DNA of 64,000 nt, from positions 92,112 through 156,111 of the forward strand of contig CAJTLG010000005.1 of the NCBI GenBank assembly GCA_910577395.1, read 5' to 3'. This document shows positions 9,739-18,066 of this stretch, one piece after another. This DNA is from an uncultured Vampirovibrio sp. (GTDB lineage: Bacteria > Cyanobacteriota > Vampirovibrionia > Gastranaerophilales > Gastranaerophilaceae). The notes under the pieces are model-generated. The model was not told the DNA's origin. It saw only the letters and a list, made by a program, of their open reading frames with translations, and searched no databases. Both the position numbers and the translations under genes were made by a program. Position 1 is the stretch's first letter, and each line of letters starts with the position of its first letter.

Positions 9739-10656
9739 ATGGAAGCTATGAATTTTGATGTTTATAATGCGTACGAGGAAGAAGAAGATAACGAGGTTAA
9801 AACCTTTAATACCATTGCAAATAAGGATGAAATTTTGCAAATGTATTTAAAAGACATAGGCAAAATAAAACTTTTAAACAGAACAAATGAAGTGTTAACG
9901 GGCAAGGCAATTAAAGAAGGGACAAAAAAAGAGGCAAAAATTGCACGGAAAAAACTTATTCAGGCAAATTTAAGGCTTGTTGTAAGTATTGCAAAAAAAT
10001 ATACTGGCCAGGGGATTTTGTTTATGGACCTTGTACAGGAAGGGTCGCTAGGGCTTATAAAGGCAGCAGAGAGGTTTGATTATACCAAAGGATTTAAATT
10101 TTCCACCTATGCCACCTGGTGGATTAAACAGACAATCATAAGGGCCATAGCAAATAATTCAAGAACAATCAGAATTCCCGTGCATATGAGCGATAAAATA
10201 AGGGCGGTAAAAAGAGCAATTGTAAAACTTAGTGTAGATTTAGGAAGAGAACCTGATGATAATGAAATTGCCGAACATTTAAATATGGATTTAAAAAAGA
10301 TAAAATCTGTTAAAAAGGCAATGATAAAGGAGCCTGTAAGCCTTGATACGCCTGTTGCGCAAGACCTTTGTCTTGAGGATTATATAAAAGATGACATTAA
10401 AAGAATGCCTGATATTAAAACCGAAAAAGAATTTTTAAGCAAAGATATTATGAAGGCACTTGATATATTGTCTGAAAAAGAAAGATTTATTTTGCTCAAC
10501 CGTTTTGGGCTAGATGGCAGGAAAACCAAAACACTTGAAGAATTAGGGAAAATTTTAGGGTTTTCTAAGGAAAGGATAAGGCAAATTGAAGGGGAGGCGC
10601 TTAAAAAGCTTAGGAAATCACCTGTAACAAGTGAATTAAAAAGTTATTTAGGATAA
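9739..10656 (+). CDS. RNA polymerase sigma-70 factor (RpoD/SigA-like)
   Basis: The 305-residue factor has region 1.2 (DEILQMYLKDIGKIKLL), region 2 (LRLVVSIAKKYTGQG; the -10 reading region FSTYATWWIKQTIIRAIANN), region 3 (PDDNEIAEHLNM) and region 4.2 (KTLEELGKILGFSKERIRQIE). There is no region 1.1. This is the layout of group 1/2 sigma factors; cyanobacterial-type genomes often carry several, so I cannot say whether it is the housekeeping one. The TTGxxx/TATAAT boxes seen elsewhere in the window fit such a factor. GGAGAAAAGGGG lies 5' of the ATG. A terminator follows. Confidence 0.9.
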   Translation: MEAMNFDVYNAYEEEEDNEVKTFNTIANKDEILQMYLKDIGKIKLLNRTNEVLTGKAIKEGTKKEAKIARKKLIQANLRLVVSIAKKYTGQGILFMDLVQEGSLGLIKAAERFDYTKGFKFSTYATWWIKQTIIRAIANNSRTIRIPVHMSDKIRAVKRAIVKLSVDLGREPDDNEIAEHLNMDLKKIKSVKKAMIKEPVSLDTPVAQDLCLEDYIKDDIKRMPDIKTEKEFLSKDIMKALDILSEKERFILLNRFGLDGRKTKTLEELGKILGFSKERIRQIEGEALKKLRKSPVTSELKSYLG

Positions 10657-10683
10657 AACAACTTTCTTGTAATCTTTTAAATT

Positions 10684-10714
10684 GCCCTCTGTATATAACA
10701 GAGGGCTGCTTTTT
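10684..10714 (+). terminator. Intrinsic terminator after the sigma factor
   Basis: Perfect stem GCCCTCTG / CAGAGGGC with a TATATAA loop, followed by TGCTTTTT. It lies between the sigma factor stop and the convergent ATP-grasp gene. Confidence 0.88.
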
Positions 10715-10718
10715 AAAA

Positions 10719-11864
10719 TTATTTAAAAAATTCTTCCATATTAAGTTTTAGAATATTTTCAATTTCACTGTAGCTATCTGTTTTTGCAAACAATATTCCA
10801 AAAAGCGGGTGTTTTTTATGGTCAAGTTTTCTTATTTCAAGCGGATTTTTAATATTTTTTAAGAATTTTTCCCAATTTGGGGTACAGGTTTGTTTATCAA
10901 TACCTACCGGGTTTTCAGCCACAAGGAAATAGTAGAGGCAATTGTCTTTTGTTTTTAAAATGTTTTCCCAATCAGGCCTTTTATTGTTAAAGAAGTATTC
11001 ATAAACATTTATGTCCCAGGCAAAGTGTGCTAAATCGCACAGACACCAGCCTGCAAAACGCATAGGATTGATTTCAATCGGGATTATGTTTTTATCATTG
11101 GCGCGAAGTTCTATATGGCATGGGAAATTTTTAAAAACTGCTTCGGTACCTATTTTTTCAAAAATATGTGTAAATTTATCTAAATATGAGCCTATAATCT
11201 CTTTTGATGTATAGTAAACTCTGTCTGAAACATCCTTTGTACCGGAGAACGGGTGTTTAAAGATATTTAAAACAACGGGGCTGCCTGTATTATCAAAATA
11301 TACATCAACTGCAAATTCTTCCCCCTCAATCATTTCTTCAATTATAAAGCTTGAAGTATTTACAACAGTTTTAGGGAAGATTGTTTTAAATTTTTCAATA
11401 TCATATTCAATTGTGTTAACGGTATTTTGCCATTCATCTTTGTTTAAAATTACATATACGCCAAAGCTTAAAAACCCGACATTAGGTTTTAAGACAAGAG
11501 GGAATTTTAATTTTTCGGGGTTAATATTTTTGATTTTATCAAGCGGGATTTCTTCAAAATAAAAATCAGGATATATTTTTGATATTAATTTTCTAAATGC
11601 TGCTTTATTTTTGCAAAGATTGATTTTAGAGGGAATTTCAGTGTTTTTAAGGTTGTCTGATATCCAGTCTATTGCATTTTCAGAATTACAATATATTTTT
11701 TCCCCGTTTTGAATTTTTTCTATAGCTTGGGAGTTGCAAATATAATCCAGAGCAGGGTTTAATCCAAGGCTTTGTGTGGCAGAATTTTTAAGTACAGGAA
11801 AACCGCATTTTAATGCAGTATCTTGTAGAAAATCCGAAACATAAGGGTTATCAAGAATAAACAT
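10719..11864 (-). CDS. ATP-grasp family ligase, substrate unknown
   Basis: The 381-residue protein has an ATP-grasp core: FPLVLKPNVGFLSFGVYVI (the nucleotide-binding lysine strand and glycine-rich loop), IIEEMIEGEEFAVDVYF (hinge region) and IPIEINPMRFAGW (the metal-binding Glu-Ile-Asn). Such enzymes join a carboxylate, activated as acyl phosphate, to an amine or other nucleophile. Its ATG directly follows the stop of the aminotransferase gene (TAAATG), so the two are almost certainly co-transcribed. The pair suggests a small amino-acid-derived product, but the substrate cannot be read. It differs clearly from the peptide-modifying ATP-grasp at 38998. Confidence 0.72.
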   Translation of the reverse strand: MFILDNPYVSDFLQDTALKCGFPVLKNSATQSLGLNPALDYICNSQAIEKIQNGEKIYCNSENAIDWISDNLKNTEIPSKINLCKNKAAFRKLISKIYPDFYFEEIPLDKIKNINPEKLKFPLVLKPNVGFLSFGVYVILNKDEWQNTVNTIEYDIEKFKTIFPKTVVNTSSFIIEEMIEGEEFAVDVYFDNTGSPVVLNIFKHPFSGTKDVSDRVYYTSKEIIGSYLDKFTHIFEKIGTEAVFKNFPCHIELRANDKNIIPIEINPMRFAGWCLCDLAHFAWDINVYEYFFNNKRPDWENILKTKDNCLYYFLVAENPVGIDKQTCTPNWEKFLKNIKNPLEIRKLDHKKHPLFGILFAKTDSYSEIENILKLNMEEFFK

Positions 11865-13040
11865 TTATATACCCTTAAGAAGTTCGCCAAGGCGTTTTAT
11901 GCCTTCTTCTATTGTTTCACAGTCTGCATTTGTATAATTAAGCCTTAAAGTATTAACATCTTTTTGGTTGATATAGAATGGGTCCCCCGGGACAAATGCT
12001 ACACATTTTTCTAAAGCTTTTGGGAACAATTTTAGCGCACTTACCCCTTCTGGGAGTGTCACCCAAAGGAACATCCCGCCGTCAGGGCGTGTGTATTTAA
12101 CAGATGAGGGGAAATATTTATCCATGGCATTAAGCATAGCTGCTGCCTGTTTTTTATAAAGTTCCCTTATTGTTTGTATGTGGGCATCAAAATCATTGTG
12201 GGTCAGGTAATCCCAGATTAAATATTGCGCAAATACATTTGTATGCAAGTCACTTGCCTCTTTTGATATCGAAATATGTTTTAAAAGCTCTTTATTTTCG
12301 GAAATTATATATCCCGTTCTCATGCCGGGAGTTACAACTTTAGAAAATGAGCCAAGCACTATGCTGTTTTTAAATTTACCGGCACCTATATATGGCAGAT
12401 GTTTACCTGTAAATCTTAATTCACCATATGGGTCATCCTCTACAAGTACAAGATTTTCATCTTTTATTGTTTCAAGTATTTCTTTTCTGTTTTGTTCACT
12501 GTATGTGAGGCCTGTAGGGTTTTGAAATTCAGGGATTGCATACATTAATTTTGTTTTGTTTTTAAGAGCTTCTTTTAACTGTTCAATATCAAGGCCGTTT
12601 TCAGTTAATTCTACCATATGAAATTTTGGCTGATATTGTGAAAATACCTGAATTGCACCAAGATAGCTCGGTTTTTCAAGGATAACATTATCACCTTTAT
12701 CAAGAAGTACTTTTGCGATTAAATCAAGTGCCTGCTGAGAGCCTGTGGTGATTATAACATTTTCTTCAGTTAAATTAAGGCCGAATTTTTTATTATATCT
12801 TTTTGCAATTGTATCTCTAAGTTCGGGAATACCCGGTGTTATAGAGTATTGAAAAACTTTATCGGAAAATGTTTTTGTAATACGTGTCATTGATTCCGAT
12901 AATTCTTTTTGAGGAAAAGAAACAGGGTTTGGAAGGCCGCCTGCAAATGAGATTATTTTAGGGTCTGCAGCGGTTTTTAATATACTTCTTACAAAAGAAG
13001 GAGGGGTGGATAAAATTCTTTCAGATAATATACTTTCCAT
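11865..13040 (-). CDS. PLP-dependent aminotransferase, LysN/2-aminoadipate-like class I
   Basis: The 391-residue fold type I enzyme begins with ISFAGGLPNPVSFP, typical of the 2-aminoadipate/aromatic (LysN, MocR C-terminal) branch. Further motifs are IITTGSQQALDLIAKVL (PLP phosphate region), PEFQNPTG, LVEDDPYGELRF (PLP-binding Asp and Tyr) and LGSFSKVVTPGMRTGY with the Schiff-base lysine. The final arginine that grips the substrate carboxylate is in TLRLNYTNA. It transfers an amino group between an amino acid and a 2-oxo acid; which one is unclear. First gene of a pair with the ATP-grasp ligase. No N-terminal DNA-binding domain is present, so it is an enzyme, not a MocR regulator. Confidence 0.88.
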   Translation of the reverse strand: MESILSERILSTPPSFVRSILKTAADPKIISFAGGLPNPVSFPQKELSESMTRITKTFSDKVFQYSITPGIPELRDTIAKRYNKKFGLNLTEENVIITTGSQQALDLIAKVLLDKGDNVILEKPSYLGAIQVFSQYQPKFHMVELTENGLDIEQLKEALKNKTKLMYAIPEFQNPTGLTYSEQNRKEILETIKDENLVLVEDDPYGELRFTGKHLPYIGAGKFKNSIVLGSFSKVVTPGMRTGYIISENKELLKHISISKEASDLHTNVFAQYLIWDYLTHNDFDAHIQTIRELYKKQAAAMLNAMDKYFPSSVKYTRPDGGMFLWVTLPEGVSALKLFPKALEKCVAFVPGDPFYINQKDVNTLRLNYTNADCETIEEGIKRLGELLKGI

Positions 13041-13111
13041 AATTCTTGTTCCTTTTACAGTAATTTAAGGCTACGTTTCATTATACTACTAAGATAGCAG
13101 TAAGCAATATA

Positions 13112-13120
13112 TGATATAAT
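13112..13120 (+). promoter_or_regulatory. Extended -10 box of a probable leaderless promoter
   Basis: TGATATAAT ends 7 bases before the ATG at 13128, and there is no Shine-Dalgarno sequence in between. Transcription would start at or next to the A of the start codon. A convincing -35 box is not visible, which fits an extended -10 promoter. Confidence 0.6.
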
Positions 13121-13127
13121 ATTTCGA

Positions 13128-14939
13128 ATGAAAAACGAAAAATATATCTATCCTTTATTATTGATAGCACTTTATGCTATTTTTATAATTTTAAGCTGGG
13201 GTAAGTGGGGGCATATTATATATGATTGCTTTAGAGAAGCAATTATTCCGGATGCTTTGCTTAACGGGCAGATTTTGTATAAAGATATTACAAATCTTTA
13301 TCCGCCCCTTGCGTATCAGGTAAATGCAGTATTGTATCTGATATTCGGAAATTCCCTGAATACCTTATATGGGGCAGGGATTGTAAATTCATTTTTAATA
13401 CTTTCGGTTGTATATTTTATTATTAAAAGATATTCATCCGGCGTTGTTGCTTTTATAACGGTGCTTTCCATAATGGAGATATTTACATTTAAAATGCCCT
13501 TTACAGCAGGTTCTTGGATATTTTCGTATTCTTATTCTTTTATATATGCTTTTTCATTCTGTCTTTTGGGGTTTTTGTTTTATATTTTGTATAAGGAAAA
13601 TCCTGTTAAATCCCGTTTTTTATTGTTGTCGTTTTTATTTGCGGGATTATCTGCCGCATTTAAGTTTGATTTTATACTTTTCGGGTTTTTGCCGTTATAC
13701 GATGCCATTAAAACCGCAATAAAGGATAAATCTTTAAAAATAGTGTTATATGGTGTATTAATCTATATTTTACCGGCATTTGTAAGTTTTGGTGTTTTTA
13801 TCCTAGGTGCTTGGTTTGCCGGCTTTAACGGGTTTAATATTCTTTTAGATTGGGTAAATTTTCTTTCTGATTTTTCTAAAAGTCCGTCTGTTATTGCATA
13901 TAACAAGGAAATTATGCCACAAACATTTAATCTGCCTGTGCTTAAAGTAGTTTTTGTATCATTTTTCAGGTTTATTTTAGTTTTAGGTATTCTTTTTAGC
14001 TATACATATTTTTGTATATTTTTATTATCCAAAATGAAAAATCTTGTATCTAAGATTTTGCTTGGAATTTGCCTTTATGGTTTAGGATACAGTCTTATTA
14101 TAGTGTGGATTGCCCTGTATCAGTTTCCTTTGTTTAGCACATACGGAGATTTAGTCTTTTTATCATATTTTGTCACAGTATCCGCTTTTGTGATAACTGT
14201 TTTGAAACATATAAAGAGAGAGCGTATGAGGACTGGATTTAGCAGAAAACAAAAATTTTATCTTTTAACGACTGTATTTGCCCTTTTAATTTCATTTAGA
14301 TGTTTTGGGGCAATTTATATAACCTGTATCGGGAATTTTATACTAATTGTATGGTGGTTTCTATTTATATATTTCTTTGTTGAAATACTGCCCGGGTATT
14401 TTCCTAAAATATTTAAAAAAGATATTATTAAAAAAGCTTTAATACTGTTCTTTGCAGTATTTGGGCTTTATTTTACATTTGTTTATTTCCTTAACAGTAT
14501 GAAACTGTCTTATAAAATAAACAGTGGCAAGGGGGTGTATTACGTATCTGCGGAACACAACTATACAATAAAAGAGGCAATGGGTTTTATTGACGATAAT
14601 ATCCCTAAAGGCAAGACGCTCCTTGTTTTAGAAGAAGGGTTGGTTTTAAATTATTTTACAAACAGGAAAAGTAATTTAAAATATTATGCTTTAATTCCGC
14701 ATATGGTAGAGGCTTATGGGGAAGAGAACGTTATAAAGGGCCTGGGGAAAAATTTACCCGATTATGTTTTTATAACTAATGATAAATATATGTCAGACGG
14801 GTATTTTGGGATTGATTATGCAAAGAAAATATACGGGTATATTTTAGAGAATTATGATTATATAAAAACCATTAAAAACCCTAACGCCAACCCGGTCTTT
14901 GCCAATAATTTTGAAATCAGGATATTTAAACTACGCTGA
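13128..14939 (+). CDS. GT-C family membrane glycosyltransferase
   Basis: The 603-residue protein has about twelve membrane segments. After the first helix comes a loop with DCFREAIIPDALLNGQ and LYKDITNLYPPLAYQ, the pattern of polyprenyl-phosphate-sugar-dependent (ArnT/PMT-like) transferases, whose acidic residue in this loop is catalytic. The last 150 residues form a soluble domain (KGKTLLVLEEGLVLNYF region). It would glycosylate a lipid or protein on the outer face of the membrane. The convergent GtrA gene, from a family that moves or handles lipid-linked sugars, supports this. Donor and acceptor are unknown. The two stops overlap by 9 bases. Confidence 0.72.
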   Translation: MKNEKYIYPLLLIALYAIFIILSWGKWGHIIYDCFREAIIPDALLNGQILYKDITNLYPPLAYQVNAVLYLIFGNSLNTLYGAGIVNSFLILSVVYFIIKRYSSGVVAFITVLSIMEIFTFKMPFTAGSWIFSYSYSFIYAFSFCLLGFLFYILYKENPVKSRFLLLSFLFAGLSAAFKFDFILFGFLPLYDAIKTAIKDKSLKIVLYGVLIYILPAFVSFGVFILGAWFAGFNGFNILLDWVNFLSDFSKSPSVIAYNKEIMPQTFNLPVLKVVFVSFFRFILVLGILFSYTYFCIFLLSKMKNLVSKILLGICLYGLGYSLIIVWIALYQFPLFSTYGDLVFLSYFVTVSAFVITVLKHIKRERMRTGFSRKQKFYLLTTVFALLISFRCFGAIYITCIGNFILIVWWFLFIYFFVEILPGYFPKIFKKDIIKKALILFFAVFGLYFTFVYFLNSMKLSYKINSGKGVYYVSAEHNYTIKEAMGFIDDNIPKGKTLLVLEEGLVLNYFTNRKSNLKYYALIPHMVEAYGEENVIKGLGKNLPDYVFITNDKYMSDGYFGIDYAKKIYGYILENYDYIKTIKNPNANPVFANNFEIRIFKLR

Positions 14940-15365
14940 TTTTTTATCCGTAAAAATAAATGTTTTAAATATTACAAAGGATAAAACTGCAACCGGCATG
15001 ATAACAATAGCTTCAGCCAGATATTTATTCATATGAAGATTATCAATTAAAAAATTCAGTGAAAAATTATTAACATAGTATGTAAAAATATAGGATAAAA
15101 TAAATTTGAAAATAAGCCTGTTGTCTTTATTTTTAAAGACAATTGAGCCTGTTGTTTTAAAATTCCAGAATATGCTTAAGATATATGATATTAAAAGAGC
15201 GGTAGAAGGGTCAAAAGAGAGTGTTACAAAAAGTGCGTATGTAGAATACCCAAATGCCGTATTGATTGCCCCCACAAACAGAAATTTTACAAACCGGCGA
15301 GGCAGTCTTTGTAAAATTCCAAAAAATGATTTAGTGTAAATCCAATCAAAAATGCTAAAAAGCAT
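14931..15365 (-). CDS. GtrA family membrane protein
   Basis: Small four-helix membrane protein. The family signature RFVKFLFVGAINTAFGYSTY begins about 20 residues from the chosen start, and FWNFKTTGSIVF follows the second helix. GtrA proteins are linked to moving undecaprenyl-phosphate-glucose or other polyprenyl-linked sugars across the membrane. The frame stays open up to 15455 with ATGs at 15407 and 15434, but those would put the rplA terminator hairpin inside the gene. I therefore chose the ATG at 15365, which has no clear ribosome site either. Function is supported; the start is not. Confidence 0.75.
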   Translation of the reverse strand: MLFSIFDWIYTKSFFGILQRLPRRFVKFLFVGAINTAFGYSTYALFVTLSFDPSTALLISYILSIFWNFKTTGSIVFKNKDNRLIFKFILSYIFTYYVNNFSLNFLIDNLHMNKYLAEAIVIMPVAVLSFVIFKTFIFTDKKSA

Positions 15366-15398
15366 AGAGCGCAAGGTTTTTTTCTTTCGCTCTATGCA
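15357..15398 (-). terminator. Intrinsic terminator of the rplK-rplA transcript
   Basis: Read on the minus strand, the stem GCATAGAGCG / CGCTCTATGC (10 perfect pairs) is followed by TTTTTAGCATTTTT. It lies 26 bases past the rplA stop. It overlaps the 5' extension of the gtrA reading frame. Confidence 0.82.
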
Positions 15399-15423
15399 AT
15401 TAAACATTGAATTTACGGTGTTG

Positions 15424-16149
15424 TTATCCAACATATTCCTTAATTTCGTTTGCAAGGTTTTTAGAATCTAGTTTAATGCCGGGGCCCATTGTAGTTGTCA
15501 AATACGCAGATTTAATATATGTACCTTTGGCAGCAGACGGTTTTGCCTTGATAACGGCATCAGCCAATGTTGCAAAGTTTTTAATTAAATCTTCTTTTGC
15601 GAATTTAATTTTACCGATAGGTACGTGTATCATACCTTGTTTATCAGCTCTGAATTCAACTTTACCGGCTTTAGCATCTTTAACAGCCTTTGCCACATCT
15701 GTTGTAACGGTGCCTGTTTTTGGGTTTGGCATTAAACCTTTAGGCCCAAGGATACGTCCCAATTTACCTAAAGGAGCCATCATATCAGGCGTTGCAATCA
15801 AGGTGTCAAATTCAAACCAACCGCCTGCAATTTTATCGATGATATCTTCAGCCCCTGCTTCATCTGCCCCTGCTTCTTTAGCGGCAGCAGCTTTGTCAGC
15901 CTTTGCTATAACGCAAACTCTTACGGTTTTACCAAGGCCTGCAGGAAGTACTGTGGTTGAACGGATTTGTTGGTCGGCGTGTTTAACGTCGATACCTAAT
16001 CTCATATGGCATTCAACCGTTTCATCAAATTTAGCGGTTTCAGATGAAATTTTTTGAAGCATTTCAATTGCATTAACAGCAGTTGACGGTTGTTCAAAAC
16101 CTTCAAGCATTTCTTTTATTTTAGTTTGTTTCTTTGTTAATTTAGACAT
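15424..16149 (-). CDS. rplA: 50S ribosomal protein L1
   Basis: Large-subunit protein of the L1 stalk (241 residues, normal length), and in many bacteria a repressor of its own mRNA. The family blocks VRVCVIAKADKA, LGRILGPKGLMPNPKTGTV and KVEFRADKQGMIHVPIGK are clear. It follows rplK by 53 bases in the usual L11-L1 order, with nusG and secE upstream. Identity is secure. Confidence 0.98.
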   Translation of the reverse strand: MSKLTKKQTKIKEMLEGFEQPSTAVNAIEMLQKISSETAKFDETVECHMRLGIDVKHADQQIRSTTVLPAGLGKTVRVCVIAKADKAAAAKEAGADEAGAEDIIDKIAGGWFEFDTLIATPDMMAPLGKLGRILGPKGLMPNPKTGTVTTDVAKAVKDAKAGKVEFRADKQGMIHVPIGKIKFAKEDLIKNFATLADAVIKAKPSAAKGTYIKSAYLTTTMGPGIKLDSKNLANEIKEYVG

Positions 16150-16202
16150 TCAATTCTCCTTTCGTGGTAATAGCGGCAAATTTCATTGCCTCCCAACTTT
16201 AA

Positions 16203-16637
16203 CTATTCCGCAACGGTTACACCCATTGCTCTTGCTGTACCTTTAATCATTTCAATTGCAGCTTCAAGAGTTGTTGCATTTAAATCTTCCATTTTTGTTT
16301 TGGCGATTTCTTCAAGCTGAGCTTTTGTGATTTGGGCCACTTTTGTTTTATTAGGTGCAGCGGAACCTTTCGGAAGGTTCAATGCTTTTTTAATTAAAAC
16401 TGCAGCCGGTGGTGATTTTGTAACGAAAGAGAAACTTCTGTCTTCATAAACATCAATAACAACCGGGATAATATATCCTGCTTGCGATTGGGTTCTTTCG
16501 TTAAATTGCTTACAAAAATCCATAATGTTTACGCCTTTTTGGCCTAATGCAGGACCTACCGGAGGCGACGGATTAGCTTTTCCGGCTTCAATTTGAAGCT
16601 TGATTTTACCGGTTACTTTCTTGTTGTTTGGTGCCAT
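16203..16637 (-). CDS. rplK: 50S ribosomal protein L11
   Basis: Ribosomal GTPase-centre protein (144 residues). The N-terminal KIKLQIEAGKANPSPPVGPALG carries the proline-rich linker that contacts 23S rRNA and translation factors, and NIMDFCKQFNERT is the family signature. The ATG has a good AGGAG site 9 bases upstream. A 211-base gap separates it from nusG, longer than usual and partly GC-rich. It may hold an extra promoter or leader for the L11-L1 pair (ATTATAAAAT near 16705 on the minus strand). Confidence 0.98.
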   Translation of the reverse strand: MAPNNKKVTGKIKLQIEAGKANPSPPVGPALGQKGVNIMDFCKQFNERTQSQAGYIIPVVIDVYEDRSFSFVTKSPPAAVLIKKALNLPKGSAAPNKTKVAQITKAQLEEIAKTKMEDLNATTLEAAIEMIKGTARAMGVTVAE

Positions 16638-16848
16638 TTTATTTTTCTCCTTTCGTGGTCTGACAGGCTTTTTACCTTTGTTTTAAGGTTTTTTGCGCCC
16701 TTCCACATTTTATAATTATTATTTGTTTGTGTTTTTTGATTATTCGGGCAAGCAAGTCCTTGATTTCGTTTTAAATTGCTTTGCAATTTTGCACTTCGTC
16801 GGACCTTAGCATGCTACGGGTCTTCGTTTCACTTCGCCCTACCGAAAA

Positions 16849-17481
16849 TCAAACTTTTTGTATTTGTTTGTATTCAAGTTCTACAGGGGTTTCACGTCCA
16901 AAGATTGATACCATAGCCCTTAATTTTGATTTATCAGGGTAAACTTCCGTAATATCACCGATAAATTCAGCAAACGGCCCTGAAATAATTCTAACCTTAT
17001 CTCCGACTTTAACGTCAAGCTCAATTTTGGGTGCAGTGGCTTGGCCTCTGTGAATGATTTTTTTAATTTCAGAATCTTTAGCAGGGATTGGTTTTTTAGC
17101 AGAACCTACAAATTTTGTAACGCCTGCAGTGTGACGAACAACATACCAGCTGTCATCATCCATAATCATTTCCACAAGTACATATCCGGGGAATATCTTT
17201 TCTTCTTTTTCGGATTTTTTGCCGCCTTTAACCTGGGTTATGGTTTTTTGCGGTACTTCAATTCTGAAAATCTTTTCGCCCATATTCATATATTCAACAC
17301 GTTTTTCAAGGTTTACTTTTACCTTGTTTTCATGTCCTGAATAGGTGTGTACTACATACCATCTTTTTTTAGGTTCTTTACCGGATTTAAAATCAGGTTT
17401 TTCTTCTTTTTCGCTGATTTGAATATCTTCAATTTCCGGGGTCAAATTATCTTTTTCATCAAACATTTCGTTATTTTCCAT
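16849..17481 (-). CDS. nusG: Transcription termination/antitermination protein NusG
   Basis: The 210-residue protein binds RNA polymerase through its N-terminal domain and Rho or the ribosome through the C-terminal KOW domain. A charged extension of about 38 residues comes first, then WYVVHTYSGHENKVK (start of the NGN domain), FPGYVLVEM and WYVVRHTAGVTKFVG. The KOW domain starts at VGDKVRIISGPFAEFIG. The 26-base spacing to secE upstream is the usual secE-nusG pair. The acidic N-terminal tail is longer than in E. coli but common in several phyla. Confidence 0.97.
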   Translation of the reverse strand: MENNEMFDEKDNLTPEIEDIQISEKEEKPDFKSGKEPKKRWYVVHTYSGHENKVKVNLEKRVEYMNMGEKIFRIEVPQKTITQVKGGKKSEKEEKIFPGYVLVEMIMDDDSWYVVRHTAGVTKFVGSAKKPIPAKDSEIKKIIHRGQATAPKIELDVKVGDKVRIISGPFAEFIGDITEVYPDKSKLRAMVSIFGRETPVELEYKQIQKV

Positions 17482-17507
17482 TTATTTACTTCCTTTATTT
17501 TGCTGTC

Positions 17508-17717
17508 TTACTTCATTGGAAGAAGTCCAAGCAATCCTTTAAATATTATATCCATAAGGTATACAATAACAGTAAAAGCGATAACAACGAAAAGAACAAT
17601 GCCTGTTTCCACTATTATTTGGTGTTTTTCAGGCCAGGTAACTTTGCCCCATTCCGCCTTTACGCCTTTGAAGTAGTTTTTAAATCCGTCTATAGTTGTG
17701 GTTTTATCGTTTGCCAT
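17508..17717 (-). CDS. secE: Preprotein translocase subunit SecE
   Basis: The 69-residue protein has the minimal SecE form: an amphipathic stretch YFKGVKAEWGKVTWP, whose KVTWP is the family hallmark, then one membrane helix (VETGIVLFVVIAFTVIVYLM). It is the essential clamp of the SecYEG channel. It lies between tRNA-Trp and nusG, the order seen in many bacteria. Confidence 0.95.
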   Translation of the reverse strand: MANDKTTTIDGFKNYFKGVKAEWGKVTWPEKHQIIVETGIVLFVVIAFTVIVYLMDIIFKGLLGLLPMK

Positions 17718-17759
17718 TTATTTTCCTTTGTGGTTTTAAACTAAGAATTTTACAAAATT

Positions 17760-17832
17760 CGCGCCCTGAAGGACTCGAACCCTCGACATCCGGTTTTGGA
17801 GACCGACGTTCTACCAACTGAACTAAGGACGC
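17760..17832 (-). tRNA. tRNA-Trp (anticodon CCA)
   Basis: The 73-base cloverleaf has acceptor stem GCGTCCT / AGGGCGC, D-arm with AGTTGGTAGA, anticodon loop CTCCAAA with CCA, and T-arm GAGGGTTCGAGTCCTT. CCA is not encoded (GAAT follows). It lies between rpmG and secE, a conserved position. Part of its 5' half is repeated just upstream. Confidence 0.96.
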
Positions 17833-17956
17833 TTATTTTGTTAATCAATGTACTATCTGCGCTTTAATTCAGTTGGTAGAACTATTTCGTATACGGAAAC
17901 TCATCGTTTCCTTGGGCAACTGAACTAAGGACGCTTATTTTGTTAATCAATGTACT
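17815..17956. repeat. Direct repeat plus fold-back copy of the tRNA-Trp 5' region
   Basis: A 40-base segment (17815-17854), covering the tRNA-Trp 5' end and its flank, is repeated exactly at 17917-17956. Between the two copies, 17859-17882 carries the same tRNA 5' half in opposite orientation (TTCAGTTGGTAGAAC on the plus strand). The insert can therefore fold on itself with a small hairpin at 17895-17911 inside. It is not a functional tRNA: no acceptor 3' half or T-arm follows. Confidence 0.75.
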
Positions 17957-18066
17957 GTTTCACAAGCCGTAGTGCTTGCGGTCTTGGATTATTACGGGTT
18001 CACAGGTTTCAACAACCTGTTCACAATGTGCGTTCGGCTAAAGCCTGCCATGCACCGCAAAATCCG

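Noticed and set aside
15407..16057. 216-codon open frame on the plus strand
   Set aside because: Antisense shadow of rplA, a certain gene.
17859..17940. A second functional tRNA next to tRNA-Trp
   Set aside because: Only a copied 5' half in two orientations; no T-arm or matching 3' acceptor strand.
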